Source of the DNA: Eretmocerus hayati
Taxonomy: Eukaryota > Arthropoda > Insecta > Hymenoptera > Aphelinidae
Length of the DNA: 64,000 nt
NCBI GenBank assembly: GCA_029851415.1
Contig: CM056742.1
Location: 145,023,121-145,087,120 of the forward strand
Direction of reading: 5' to 3'
Below are positions 22,202-32,800 of this stretch, piece by piece. A model generated the notes under the pieces. It was not told the origin of the DNA and ran no database searches. It saw only the letters and a list, made by a program, of their open reading frames with translations. Made by a program: the position numbers and the translations under genes. How positions within the stretch are numbered: position 1 is the first letter of the stretch; the number at the start of each line of letters is the position of its first letter.

Positions 22202-23587
22202 CATACTATGCGTGTATTGATAAGAATCAAGTGTCGAGTTGGAGACCTTTTACCACGGTCAGGAATTGAGTTGAGATGGGACGAAAAAGTGATTACGCCA
22301 AACCTGAAAGTGACGATAAAATTTTTGTCAACAAAGTCCCCATTACGACTAGTAATATCGAAAAGTATGAGGCTGTATAGCTCAGAAAGCGAAATGGGTG
22401 ATGTTGCAGGTTTAGCGTTCACATCTGAAATTGAGATGCACGTAGAAAACATTATTATCTCATTCCTACCTCATCAAATGAACACAATCGATAATTTTAT
22501 AGTCTTTGTCGCGTGTGTTTCCCGATGTATTAAGATAGCCCTTTCCCGATTCAGCGGACACTTTTGAGTGCACCGTTGGTGTCCGCTAAATCGAGGTTCC
22601 ACTGTATTACCGATTTTTCTCTTTTCTAACTTCAACGATGGATATAAAAACTTTATATAGTAAAAATTGGTGCCTTATGATCATATATGAACCCGTACCC
22701 GGCTGAACTGTAGTCATATATGACCACCTATGGCCTATGGAAGTATTAGGTTTGTATAATTAGTAGCATAGCAGATTATTAGTAAGATGGCACGGTTTAT
22801 AACCATCTGAGTTATCAAAAAGTGTCTGATCTCACGAAAGGTCATTCAAAAATTTCTAATTGAACAAAATCACGAAAACTTTCGTAGATAATGTACGATT
22901 TAGGCGCGTGAGGACTGAGAAATCAAATCCAAAATCTTCTATTATTTGTTACCTGACATATTCAGATAGTTTCGTTTCGCAGATAATAAATTTTGATCAT
23001 TTGGGGTCCAAGGAACAGTTTTTTGATATTTCATCTGAAGAGAATTCCAAAAGATAGCTATTCTGAATATGCAAATATCTTTGGCAAAAATGTTTACATT
23101 TTTTCTATTTCGAAAACTTCTCGCTCATCCCGGGTCACCGATACTTTTCAATGTTAAGCTACTTAGACTTGTAAATTGAGCTATAGATTGACACAACCCC
23201 GCAAACAATGTGAAACACTTGCTAGTCAAGACCTTGCAAGATTTTGTAATCATTTTAAAATTTCAAGCACCCGCATCGATCACAAATCTCATAAATTGTC
23301 CCCTCGACACTTCCATCCACACTCGATTCTCATTTCCAACTCAAATTGTCTCCTTTTTGTACATATCCATCCCTCATTCCTTCACAAACTGATGACAAAC
23401 AGCAACGTACATCGGAATTTCCCCAACCATGGAACTTTTCAATTTGTCTCAGGTTAAGCACCAACATCTCCATGAATCACGCCAAGTAAGTATCGTTCAT
23501 CGAGTTCATCATCGATACGAAGAAGAAGCGCGCCAATTAAAATCGGTCTCAGATATCGGCAAAGCATGCATATTACCCTCTGGCACT

Positions 23588-23602
23588 GGGGGGGGGGGGG
23601 GG
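23588..23602 (+). repeat. poly-G tract
   Basis: Fifteen consecutive G residues. Length may be unreliable in an assembly. Confidence 0.95.
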
Positions 23603-25504
23603 CAAAATTGTTATTTTCACGGATAAACCCGATGTGATTCCGTCAGAATCTGAGATTGAGGTGCGCCTCTACTTGCAAAACCAGCGCAACGCATTAAGAT
23701 CGCACGAGTGCGATAAGTACGCACACCGCGAAGCTCATTCTAATTAGAGGGGACTTCACATACCCTCGATTATCTGAGCCATATTTACGCGTTATCGTAG
23801 AACCTACTGTCCAAGACCATTTCATCCGCGTCGTCACCGCCAACGAATTCCACCCGCAGCAGAAATAGCTAAACCGTCAGCAATCCTACAAAAGTAAATA
23901 GTCGTTGCCAGAGCTCAAACTATATCATCACGGAAGAAAAGTCATCCGCACCAAGAACTTACCGATCTTGTGGCTTGATATCGCAAACTCATACAGTCTC
24001 ATCTCATCGCGATAAGGTATCCACATGACCACAGGGTGGCTTCAATACTTCAACGAGAAAATTGCGTACAGCAAGTGAACAGCAACCTCGGACGTGGACG
24101 AGAACCATAGACTGGGCGGAGTAGCTCTGAATCTTACGAATATTATAAGAAAGGTTGCATATGCGGAGTACCAGAGTTTCGACCAAAAAAATAAGGGATA
24201 ACTTGATTGGGCGGGGAATAAAATTGTTCATTTTTTTTTTATTTCATGTAAGATTATGCTGGTGGGGCTTTCAGCTGGTTCTCTTTACAAGCCTTATAAG
24301 CCTTTGACTTGAAGTTTCGAGATTGATGTGAGACGTTATAACGACCCTCACGCCATATCGTGGGACTCGCCGTGATGTCGAGCCTGATGTAGGCAGGGAA
24401 CAATTTTGCGTAGATAAGGTCGTCATTATCATCACCATCGTCATCATCATTACCATTATCGCGCGTAAATGAAGTGCTTCTGTGCGTTGAACAATTCTCC
24501 CAGGAGAGAATGTTTTAATTTTCGTCGAAAATTTTCCGGAGTTTGAATCAGATTTGAATGGGTATGCAGGTTATTCATTTTATTCTGATCGGGAAACTAC
24601 AATTATGTAACAGTACAGCAGATATGATTGAGTGATATGAGGTAATAAAATGTAGGATGCTAAAATATTCTCAACTCCACTTGTTTCAACGACTAATATA
24701 TTTTATTGAATCATAAATCACCGGAAATTTCTCGTGAAGAGCAGGTTAAATTAAATCTACGTATTTCATGCGCAATATGCAATTTTGTCATTCCAATGAC
24801 TTAAGGATTACTTTGGGTGGGCAGCCGTTCGGTTGGGAGGAAGTGAGTGAGTACATGGGGAAAATTCTTTCAATGAAATTACCAACTTTCAGGGTGTAAG
24901 AAATAGGTTAAAATAGACTCACGAAGAGTAAGAACAAAGAAGTAGCAGCTGATGGACGTTATCAAATGGATTCATGAAGGCTATTCTTAAAATTTACCAT
25001 CGATACAAATAGAACATCCGTTACGAATAAACGCAACTGTGATTGCTAATAAGAAAACTCTTCAAGACATCTATGAATTAGTCCTCATAATAAATTTGTT
25101 TGTGGAGGTAAAACTACAAGAGCCGAGAACTTCTTAGTCTCGGAAAAAAAAAGAGAAACTTCTCTATCCATAAACTTTTTCCAAAATTCACTATGAATGA
25201 CAAATATTGTCACTCGATAGAGTGATGAAGAAATAGATTCATCGTCAAGCATAATACTTATTCGAATGATTTTTTTTTCAGGATAACCATGATAGCAGTT
25301 ACTTTCCAGACCTCGTTCCACACACGTATATTGTAAAATGAAATAAGAGTTCTTAAAAAATACAACGCTGTGGGAAAAGTCTTAGGATTACATACTTAAT
25401 TATGTGAAATTTATTCTTTTCATTACTCGATGTAGTGAGAAAAGAAAAGAAGAAAAAGTATGAAAAAAGAATTCGTGCTCGTATTTTGAAGAATTAATTG
25501 ATTT

Positions 25505-25525
25505 AAAAAAAAAAAAAAAAAAAAA
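25505..25525 (+). repeat. poly-A tract
   Basis: Twenty-one A residues, located 133 bp before the tRNA gene. No retroelement end is recognised next to it. Confidence 0.95.
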
Positions 25526-25658
25526 TGAGTGGCGATCTATTCCAGCTAGAATCGAAATTCGTTCAATGCCCATGGTTACAACGCATTTCAAGAAGATTTG
25601 AGTTGTCAAAATTTACCCGGGGGGAGTCAGTCTGTCTTTATGGATGACCTTGGGACAG

Positions 25659-25741
25659 GTCAGGATGGCCGAGTGGTCTAAGGCGCTGCGTTCAGGTCGC
25701 AGTCCTCACTGAGGGCGTGGGTTCGAATCCCACTTCTGACA
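25659..25741 (+). tRNA. tRNA-Leu (anticodon CAG)
   Basis: Intact cloverleaf. The acceptor 5' strand GTCAGGA pairs with TTCTGAC (one G-T pair), with A as discriminator. The D arm and A box are TGGCCGAGTGGTCTAAGG. The anticodon stem-loop GCTGCGTTCAGGTCGCAG has anticodon CAG with G after it. There is a long variable arm (TCCTCACTGAGGGC) typical of a class II leucine tRNA, and the T arm/B box is GGTTCGAATCC. No intron is present and no CCA is encoded. The gene reads CUG codons. A T5 run (25744-25748) directly downstream is the RNA polymerase III terminator. It is isolated, with no neighbouring tRNA. Confidence 0.98.
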
Positions 25742-25743
25742 GA

Positions 25744-25748
25744 TTTTT
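25744..25748 (+). terminator. RNA polymerase III T-run terminator
   Basis: TTTTT starts 3 nt after the tRNA-Leu discriminator base. Confidence 0.85.
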
Positions 25749-26094
25749 GGATGTACTTGAAGTTACGAAAAACTTTTTTAAATGGGTGTATAAATACTAA
25801 TTTATTTGGAAATGTTTTATTTTCCACTCAGTGGGAGCTCTAAAATTTTTATTGAATCCAATTTTTTCATCCGTACATTGATAGTTCGAGTGGGTCTAAC
25901 CAATTTTGTCTGTATGTGATGTGCACTCTCGGTATTGTCTTCAATTGATTGGATTTTCAGGTGACAATAATAATTATCTTTCTATACTGCATTTTTCAAG
26001 GTGATGCCATGCTTTTCTGGCGGTTCAGAATATTGAAAATATCCTCAGAATCATCAAGAATTTTGCTCAACTATGATGAGCGGACACGGAATCT

Positions 26095-27882
26095 CGTAGA
26101 TGATTTTGGAAAATTTAAGTAGTTTGTAATCAATCGGTCGTGTCATAAATACTTACACATTGGGATAAGAATGGTCTAGAGTTCACCGATCGGAGAAATC
26201 GTGTTTCCTTGCTCGTTCTTGACCAGACGTTGTGCAGCCTTGCCCAGTTTCGCAATGTCGCAACTCGCGACTTTTTTGTCAACACTGAACAGTGTTCAGA
26301 CGTGGGAGAGAAACCAACGTTATTATTGCACGTAATCAAGTTCCTAGCAAATCAAATTGAAGTAATTGATTCATTTCATCTTTTTCGAGATCTTTTTGTT
26401 CTTTATTGGCCCAAAATTGTTCTCTGCCCCAAACTGAGGTGTGAGATGATTTTTCGAAACCATTCAAAGAATAATTTTGAAACACTTTTCCCTATAATAA
26501 AAATGAAAGCTAAATTAAAGTGGAGCTAAAACTTTAGTCCATTTTGATAATCGTAATTGACCAAAAGTTTTATAGGTACTTATCCCAAATAAACTTGAAC
26601 AAAAAACGTCACCGCGTGATTTCTTTTCTAGAGAAAGTTGTCTTCAAATGTACACCAATTTATTGATTCAAACTTGAACTTGCTGGTATGTAAAATAATG
26701 TTTTAAAAAAAGAATCTTGGCAATAGCCTTAAAAACTTCTCCTTCAATCATTTGCAATCTTTACGCGTCTGTAACAAGTAAGGTAAATTTTCCCAATCCT
26801 CCACCTCCCACTGAAAATTTCGAACGTACGCTTTCGCACAGAAACTTGCCGCGCGTTTTTCTTAAGTTTGTTACATTAGAATATGGAAACATCAATTGTT
26901 TCGAGTGATTCAAAATTTGTTAACTTTGACTCTTTGTTAGATACGGTATAAAAGTATGCCGAAGAAAGTTGATGCAATCAGTTTCCACGCAGTTTAACTC
27001 ATTTCCTTCTCGATTTCCTTCGTCGTGTCTGTTTCAACTTTTAGATGCTTTTCACAAATTTGCATAATTCGATTCCTGGCCGATTTATTGCGTATATCAC
27101 TGAAGAGTGCAGAGTGCTCAATTAACCTCCAAAACTATCTTCTGAAATTAGTGTACACACCAACTTGCCCCTATTAAGCCATTTCCTCAATAACTCTGGT
27201 CTACCTCAATATTTTCCAACGTATCTTAGCTCATTTTGAAGCTTGTTTCAGGACCTTTAAAATGCACTAAGCTACGTGTGATTTCAATGAATTGGAGCCG
27301 AACTGTCTCAATTCTTCCAAAATAAATTATGGAAATCGGCGATAGAGTATTTTTATCGCCGTGCACGCACATTTGGAGCTTTTCGCCGGTCCGAAACACT
27401 CTTTCCGGCCTATTTTGACCTGATAACACGTTCCGAGTAGTAAAAAAGTCGTACTGCATGCCTTTTAGAGATAAACATATTGGGGCATGTTGGGTACACT
27501 CTTATGTTGACATCCTTGTTTTACAAATCGTCTCCGTGTTTTGCACATAACAGCTTTAGATCCGAATTTCGCAACTCTGAAAATTGGATCAAGACAAGGA
27601 ATCGAAAGCGCTAAGATACGTTGAGATTGGTTGAACTCAAAAAATTTGGCACCGATTTTACTGAACGCTCGACTGAATGCAATTCTCTCGATGCTTTCTT
27701 AGCTGAGCAATCACGAATAATAGAAAAATCACTTTAAATTTTCGGGAGAACGCGGAAATAATTCGGGGTCGATACAAACTACTTTCTCATATTTTAACAT
27801 AACAAACGTAAAAGGGAGGCCAAGGAGTGCCCATTCCCGAAATTGGCATATGAGGGCAAGTTGGGTACACTTACCTTATATC
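26095..27882 (+). repeat. 1.8-kb dispersed repeat, copy 1 (copy 2 at 53808-55482)
   Basis: From TCGTAGATGATTTT to TTACCTTATATC this region matches 53808-55482 in direct orientation at high identity (well above 90% in most blocks, by eye). Copy 2 has several deletions, including about 85 bp corresponding to 26905-26990. The right 1.1 kb is a TIR element (26781-27876). The left 0.7 kb (for example GAGTTCACCGATCGGAGAAA) travels with it. Both copies keep an open minus-strand frame (about 68 residues, with NNVGFSPTSEHCSVLTKK), most likely because they are young rather than coding. Confidence 0.9.
26781..27876. mobile_element. TA-flanked TIR element of the AGGTAA/GGGGCAA family
   Basis: The left end AGGTAAATTTTCCC and right end (inverted) AGGTAAGTGTACCCAACTTG lie next to TA on both sides (26779-26780 and 27877-27878). 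Internal copies of the terminal motif occur at about 27152-27176 (ACACCAACTTGCCCC) and 27481-27500 (GGGGCATGTTGGGTACAC). This terminal-plus-internal layout is shared with 35582-36354. TA duplication and such TIRs suit a non-autonomous Tc1/mariner-type element. No transposase is seen. Confidence 0.7.
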
Positions 27883-28224
27883 AAGTTGAAAAGTGGATCC
27901 ACCTACGAGATAACAGGCATAATATTCCGGAAAAAGTTTTTTAGCGAATCAATGTACACCAGTTTCATGAACTTAGTATTCAAACTATTAATAGTTAAGA
28001 TCAGTTATAATTTGACACTTTCGAAATTTCATTTGTTTCACTTTCTTCTTTCTTACTTATCAAGTTTCAAATTAAACAAAGAGTCTTGAACGCAATCTTT
28101 CTTGAAAGGTGATATGAAGAATCAATCAATAAATGCTCGATAAATGCTCGTGTAATTCCAATTCATGAACAAACTGTCAGCTATAGTCCGTTATTAGGTC
28201 AGACAGGGTTACACTCCCCAAAAG
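27883..28224. other. AT-rich stretch, no supported gene
   Basis: Nothing identifiable. A short direct repeat AATGCTCG.TAAATGCTCG lies near 28131-28150. Confidence 0.35.
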
Positions 28225-28347
28225 TCTGTGCTGACCTAGCCGTTGGACTCGGCAACTTCAGGTACCTCTATCTCGCGCGTATTTTTGTCATACGTTCTGA
28301 AGTTGCCGAGTCCGATCGGCTATAGGTCAGTTCAGACCGTTGGAGAT
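28225..28347. repeat. ~120-nt hairpin
   Basis: The core GGACTCGGCAACTTCAG (28245-28261) is the exact complement of 28307-28323. The stem continues outward through CTGACCTAGCCG against CGGCTATAGGTCAG and GTCTG/CAGAC, with small bulges. The loop is about 45 nt. It could be a tiny MITE or a structured RNA. No flanking duplication was found. Confidence 0.6.
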
Positions 28348-28599
28348 TGTACCAAACTCAATTAAGTATAGAAGATCACGTAAACATATCACTGATAGTC
28401 AGTTTAAAGTTCAGCGCACCTTGGATGCACAAATTTAATATTCATAAAGATCTGAGATCCGATGGAACAAATACCTGAAGAATGACGTCAAGGCAGGTAA
28501 TATAATAGAGTGCTTCATTTTTATGCATCCCCAATATAATCTTTGGCTCCTGACTGAGACGATGTGAACCACCTTTGGCTAAGATGGTATTTTATGGAA

Positions 28600-29245
28600 A
28601 ATTAGAAAAAGGAGTAACATAAACAGTAACTTGAAGATGATGAGTAGATATAGAGAGGAGAAGGCGGATGAGAGGTACATGGGGAGGTATATAAGGTGAA
28701 AGGAGGGAAGAGGAGGAAGGATAGGACGGTACGGTAACCTTGAGATCTGGTAAAGCCAGCTATGGCCATCTTGCCAAGCAAGATGCACTCTTGTTTTTTT
28801 TTGCCTTTGCCCAAGAGACTCGCGTTCTCATTCGCTCTCAGCCCCACCTTTTGCTTTTATTTTGTTCTTTTCCTACTCTCTTCTGCACTCTTCTCCGCTC
28901 TCTCCCGTTCCTTTTACTTCTACTTAGTTCTTCCTATTTTAGCACACTGTTCGCATTCCATCCTTCTTCTTAGGCTTCCTTTCTCACTTAGTTCCTTCAG
29001 ACTTGGTCCTTCTCTTCCCAAAGAGTGTTTTTCGATTACCTTCGTTTCTTTATCATCCACTCCCTTCTTCCCTTTTCTTCTCCTTCTATATAAGCTACTC
29101 CTCACATATCGTGGTCGTCTTCTTATTCCAAGTTCGTCCTACATGCCTCGTACCACATATAACTTGAAGAATGCAGGACTTTCAACCCAGTTACGCCCAT
29201 TCTTGCTCCCGTTTCTAACTTTGCTCTATCGTCAGTTCTCATGAC
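28600..29245. other. strand-asymmetric purine to pyrimidine block
   Basis: 28600-28740 is almost pure A/G on the plus strand (GGAGGGAAGAGGAGGAAGGA). After a short switch zone, 28790-29245 is strongly C/T-rich. The 160-residue plus-strand frame from 28762 is Leu/Phe/Ser-rich purely because of this composition and is not treated as a gene. Confidence 0.7.
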
Positions 29246-30275
29246 ACATCTTTGTGTATCCTGCCTTTTTTGATCATTCTCAGACCGCAGCTCATCCGTT
29301 TCTTCTTAACTGACAGTTTGTCATGGTAACAATAGCATTGACCAAACTTCCAAATCTTTTGATATTTAGAATAACACGATTAGGTCACGCAAGTCTTTGT
29401 AAACAAATGTAGAATGAAACTTGTCGTCAAATAGTCAATGTTTAAAGTCAGTTGATCTTTACCCCGTACAAGTTTACATTCATCCTCTCAGGCAAAATAG
29501 ACTTGAACATAAGACTCTACAACCTCAACTCGAACTGACGTAGTGATTAATTGCACATCCTCACAGTTTACAATATGTTCCTTAGAAATGACCAAAGAAT
29601 CTGTTTATTTCACTAGTTAAGAAAAAAAAATCAACATTTTCAAACAAAATATGATGGATTAGTTCGATCGAGGTATTGGCTAGTACAAGGGTCAGAGTAG
29701 TTGAAGAGTATCACTGGAACTAGGACACTGTGGTCAGAATCTGTAAAAACCTAGAAAAATACAATTGACAAACATGGAATACTAAACCTGGATTACTCAA
29801 TTTTACGAAACGACCTTCTCATCCTAAGAGCTCGTTCTTGAAGGCAAGCACTTGGAGCAACTCATATAGAACGATTTATTTTGGCATGGAAAGACCATTG
29901 TGGAAAGTTCTAGTTGTCCAATTTTTCTCAAACCTGGTAATTCTGTACGATAACAATGAAAATCTGACATATCCTCAAGGATTGAATGTGAGAGATGCCA
30001 GACTTGAAAAATCTGTATCATGGCGACCATAATTATAGACATCAAATAAACATTTCTCATAATTAGGTGTAGATGACTCGAATCGCATAAGGCCCTTGTA
30101 TTTAGATTGAGCGATCCGTACGCACCGTACGCACGTAGTGTATGAGCCCCTATCGCACACGCACACATGTATTCCCTCCGCTCGATTTTTTTTCTGCCTC
30201 GTCAAAAGTCCAAAATTATTCGATTCTTCTAAATCTAATTCGTACCATATCAAAGTAGACTTGTTCCTCTACAAC
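29246..30275. other. AT-rich stretch, no supported gene
   Basis: No supported gene. A GC-richer CGTACGCACCGTACGCACG patch lies near 30116-30136. Confidence 0.3.
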
Positions 30276-30427
30276 ATGAGCCAGGTCGCTTCGCAAAAAA
30301 ATGAAAACTGTGAAAATGGCAGTGCACCCAACAGCGCACTGTCGACGGCTCCATTTAAACGCATGTTAACCGCGCCGAACGCTTTTCGCGCTCTTTGCGG
30401 CTGGAGTTTTCATTTCCCAGGAAACTT
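30276..30427 (+). CDS. candidate first coding exon, unrecognised
   Basis: An ATG in good insect context (CAACATGAG) opens a frame of about 50 residues (MSQVASQKNENCENGSAPNS onward) ending at a strong splice donor (AAACTT/GTAAGG, 30428). If unspliced, the frame stops one codon later. The region is GC-richer than its flanks. Residues are mostly small and polar at first, then basic. I recognise no domain and cannot identify the next exon. Confidence 0.22.
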
Positions 30428-30676
30428 GTAAGGACCTTTTTTGTGGGAAATTCCACGATCTACAACTTTGATCCGATGAAGCTGTCCCGGGAAGTGCATA
30501 TAACTTGGGATATTTACCAAAACCCTCAATTTTGCACACAAAATTGTTAAGGCGAGGCCGTAGTCCGCAGCCATCTTGAAAAAGCTAGGGAGATTGACCG
30601 AATCCGTTCTGTGAATATCTCGAGTTTTACTTAACCAAATCCCTTCATATTTTGTATGCGTCAACAAAATGCATGT

Positions 30677-30845
30677 CAGAATTGCGCTATGGAGCAAAAT
30701 CCCAGAAAAGTAGAGAAAGAAACTACCATGATAAGCGCTGGACAGATGTCGTCTGCTCCTGTGGTAAGGCATGCTGTTATACTTCATTCGATAATTTTGT
30801 AATCAGCTCGTTTTTGCTCACTTTCACTCCATAGCGCAATTCTCT
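30677..30845. repeat. short inverted repeat pair
   Basis: AGAATTGCGCTATGGAG near 30679 recurs as its complement (CTCCATAGCGCAATTCT) near 30828-30844, about 130 bp apart. Possibly ends of a small palindromic element. Confidence 0.5.
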
Positions 30846-31031
30846 AAAGTTCGTGGATGATAGTAAGACCCTTATTTGTTGATAATTCTCTATAAAACTT
30901 GAGATAAATCCAGAACGGCGCGATGAGTTATACACGATGACAGTCATCATTTTACGTTTCATCAAAGTGGTCAGACTGATCAGCGCCGCGAGGGCGAGGC
31001 GGGATCCGGATGACAGCAGCAAAACCGTCTG

Positions 31032-31065
31032 CTTCGATCATGCACGTTCCCGTGCATGATCGAAG
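31032..31065. repeat. perfect 15-bp hairpin with TTCC loop
   Basis: CTTCGATCATGCACG, loop TTCC, then its exact complement. It begins a cluster of short palindromes that includes TGATGACAT-TAT-ATGTCATCA (31141-31161), GGACCCGGGTCC (about 31168-31179) and TGCAAATTTGCA (about 31288-31300), just before the satellite at 31313. Confidence 0.85.
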
Positions 31066-31312
31066 GATGTTGTCATCGCGGATGAGATATGTTGTGAGAC
31101 TAGTCAGCCGCGACTTCCCGGTGGAAAGCGACGGCCCAGCTGATGACATTATATGTCATCATCGACCGGACCCGGGTCCTTTGTCGCGCGAGTTTTCTGC
31201 GATGAGGCATGGTGGTGAATCTGATAGCCGTCCGCTGCGACATGCATCTTTTTGCATATTGGCAGAGAGCTCAGTGCAACATCATCTTTGCAAATTTGCA
31301 TGCACGAGCCCT

Positions 31313-32800
31313 TGAACAAATACAGAATGTAAGTGTTTTGTTTGGATCTCTAAACCAGTTCTGGTCATTTTGATGATTCTAGTCAAGGTCATGTCAAGGT
31401 TCAATACCCTAGAATACTTGGTGAATGAATAACGTATCCAGGTCACTTTGAGTGATAAAGTCAGTCTTGGAATATTGAATTGGAGTTCAAATCATGTCTG
31501 ATAAGATCCCTGCATTTCAGAGGGATAATTTCATGTTCAGTCATCTGAATTCGTTGGGAATTACTTGAGTTCTAAGGGTTTCGTGAACCAAAATTAGAAA
31601 GTTAGTTTTTGAATTTTGTTGTCCTCAACATGTATTGAACAAATACTGAACGTAACTGTTCTGTTTGAGCCTCTAAACCAGTTCTAGTTATTCTAATAAT
31701 TCTAGTCAAGGTTCCAGTTTCAATAACCTAGAATAGTTGGTAAAAATAACGAATCCGGGTCACTTTGAGAGACAAAGCCAGTTTTGCAATATTGAATTGG
31801 ACTTCAAATCATGTCTGCTAAGATCTCTGTTGTCCAAAGGGATGATTTCATGTTTAGTTATCTGAATCCGTTGGGAATTACTTGAGTTCTAAAGGTTTTG
31901 TGAAAAAAAGTTAGAGAGGTAGTATGTGACTTTCATTGTACTCAAGATGAACTGAACAAATACAGACAGTGAGTGTTTTGTTTGGGCCTCTAAACCAGTT
32001 CTGATCATTTTGATGATTCTAATCAAGGATCCAGTTTCAGTATCCTAGAATACTTGGTGAAAATGGCGCATACAGGTCATTTTGAGAGACAAAGTCAGTC
32101 TTGGAATATTGAATTGGAGTTCATATCATGTCTGCTAAGATCCCTGTATTTCAGAGGGATGATTTCATGTTCAGTTATTTGAATTCGTTGAAACTTGGTT
32201 GAGTTCCAAAGATTTTGTCACCAAAAGTTAGAAAATTATATTGGAAATTTTATTGCCCTCAAGATGTATTGATAAAATACAGAGTGTAAGTGTTCTGTAT
32301 TGGCCTCCAAACCATGTCTGATCATTCACGTTTCTCTATTAAAAGTTTCAGTTTCAATATCCTAGATTACTTGGTGAAAATGGCGCATACAGGTCATTTT
32401 GAGAGACAAAGTCAGTCTTGGAATATTGAATTGGAGTTCATATCTTGCGTGCTAAGATCCCTGTATTTCAGAGGGATGATTTCATGTTCAGTTATTTGAA
32501 TCCGTTGAAATTTGGTTGAGTTCTAAAGGTTTTGTGAAAAGAGGTTAGAGAGTTAGTGTGTGAATTTCATTGTACTCAAGATGAACTGAACAAATACAGA
32601 CAGTGAGTGTTTTGTTTGGGCCTCTAAACCAGTTCTGATCATTGTAATAATTCTATTCAAGGTTCCAGTTTCAATATCTTAGAATACTTGGTCAAAATGA
32701 CGCATACGGGTCATTTCCAGAGATAAAGTCAGTCTTGGAATATTGAATTGGAGTCCAATTCATGTCTGCGAAGATCCCTGTATTTCAGAGGGATGATTCC
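31313..32800 (+). repeat. satellite/tandem repeat, ~317-bp unit, 4.7 copies
   Basis: Units start near 31313, 31636, 31953, 32270 and 32587 at the landmark TGAACAAATACAGA. Each contains CCTCTAAACCAGTTCTGATC, TAGAATACTTGGT, AAGTCAGTCTTGGAATATTG and ATCCCTGTATTTCAGAGGGA. Periods are 323, 317, 317 and 317 bp. The last unit is truncated after GGATGATTCC at about 32800. Units differ by substitutions and few indels. No continuous frame runs through all units, so it is treated as non-coding. Confidence 0.93.

Larger units (their letters stand above)
21275..22604. mobile_element. pogo/Tigger-like element, degenerate
   Basis: The right end reads GTCCGCTAAATCGAGGTTCC then ACTG followed by TA (22605-22606). 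Inverted it is CAGTGGAACCTCGATTTAGC, the TIR type of pogo/Tigger elements. The left end near 21275-21300 has GGAATCTCGATTTAGTGGAC, the same motif decayed. Extra copies of the CGATTYAGYGGAC motif occur subterminally (near 22550, and CTCAATTTAGCGAGTCC near 21350). No recognisable DDE transposase remains. The interior holds a small spliced ORF and a 74-nt hairpin, listed separately. Confidence 0.6.
22605..25658. other. AT-rich stretch, no supported gene
   Basis: No supported gene. It contains a 15-base G run (23588-23602) and a CAT/ATC-rich microsatellite near 24423-24460. Confidence 0.35.

Noticed and set aside
26130..26339. Conserved ORF shared by 26130-26339 and 53843-54049
   Set aside because: Conservation between the two repeat copies reflects recent duplication; no domain is seen and it does not by itself indicate selection.
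28762..29244. 160-residue plus-strand ORF, the longest in the window
   Set aside because: Leu/Phe/Ser-rich only because the strand is pyrimidine-rich; no domain, no codon structure, and the asymmetry explains the openness.
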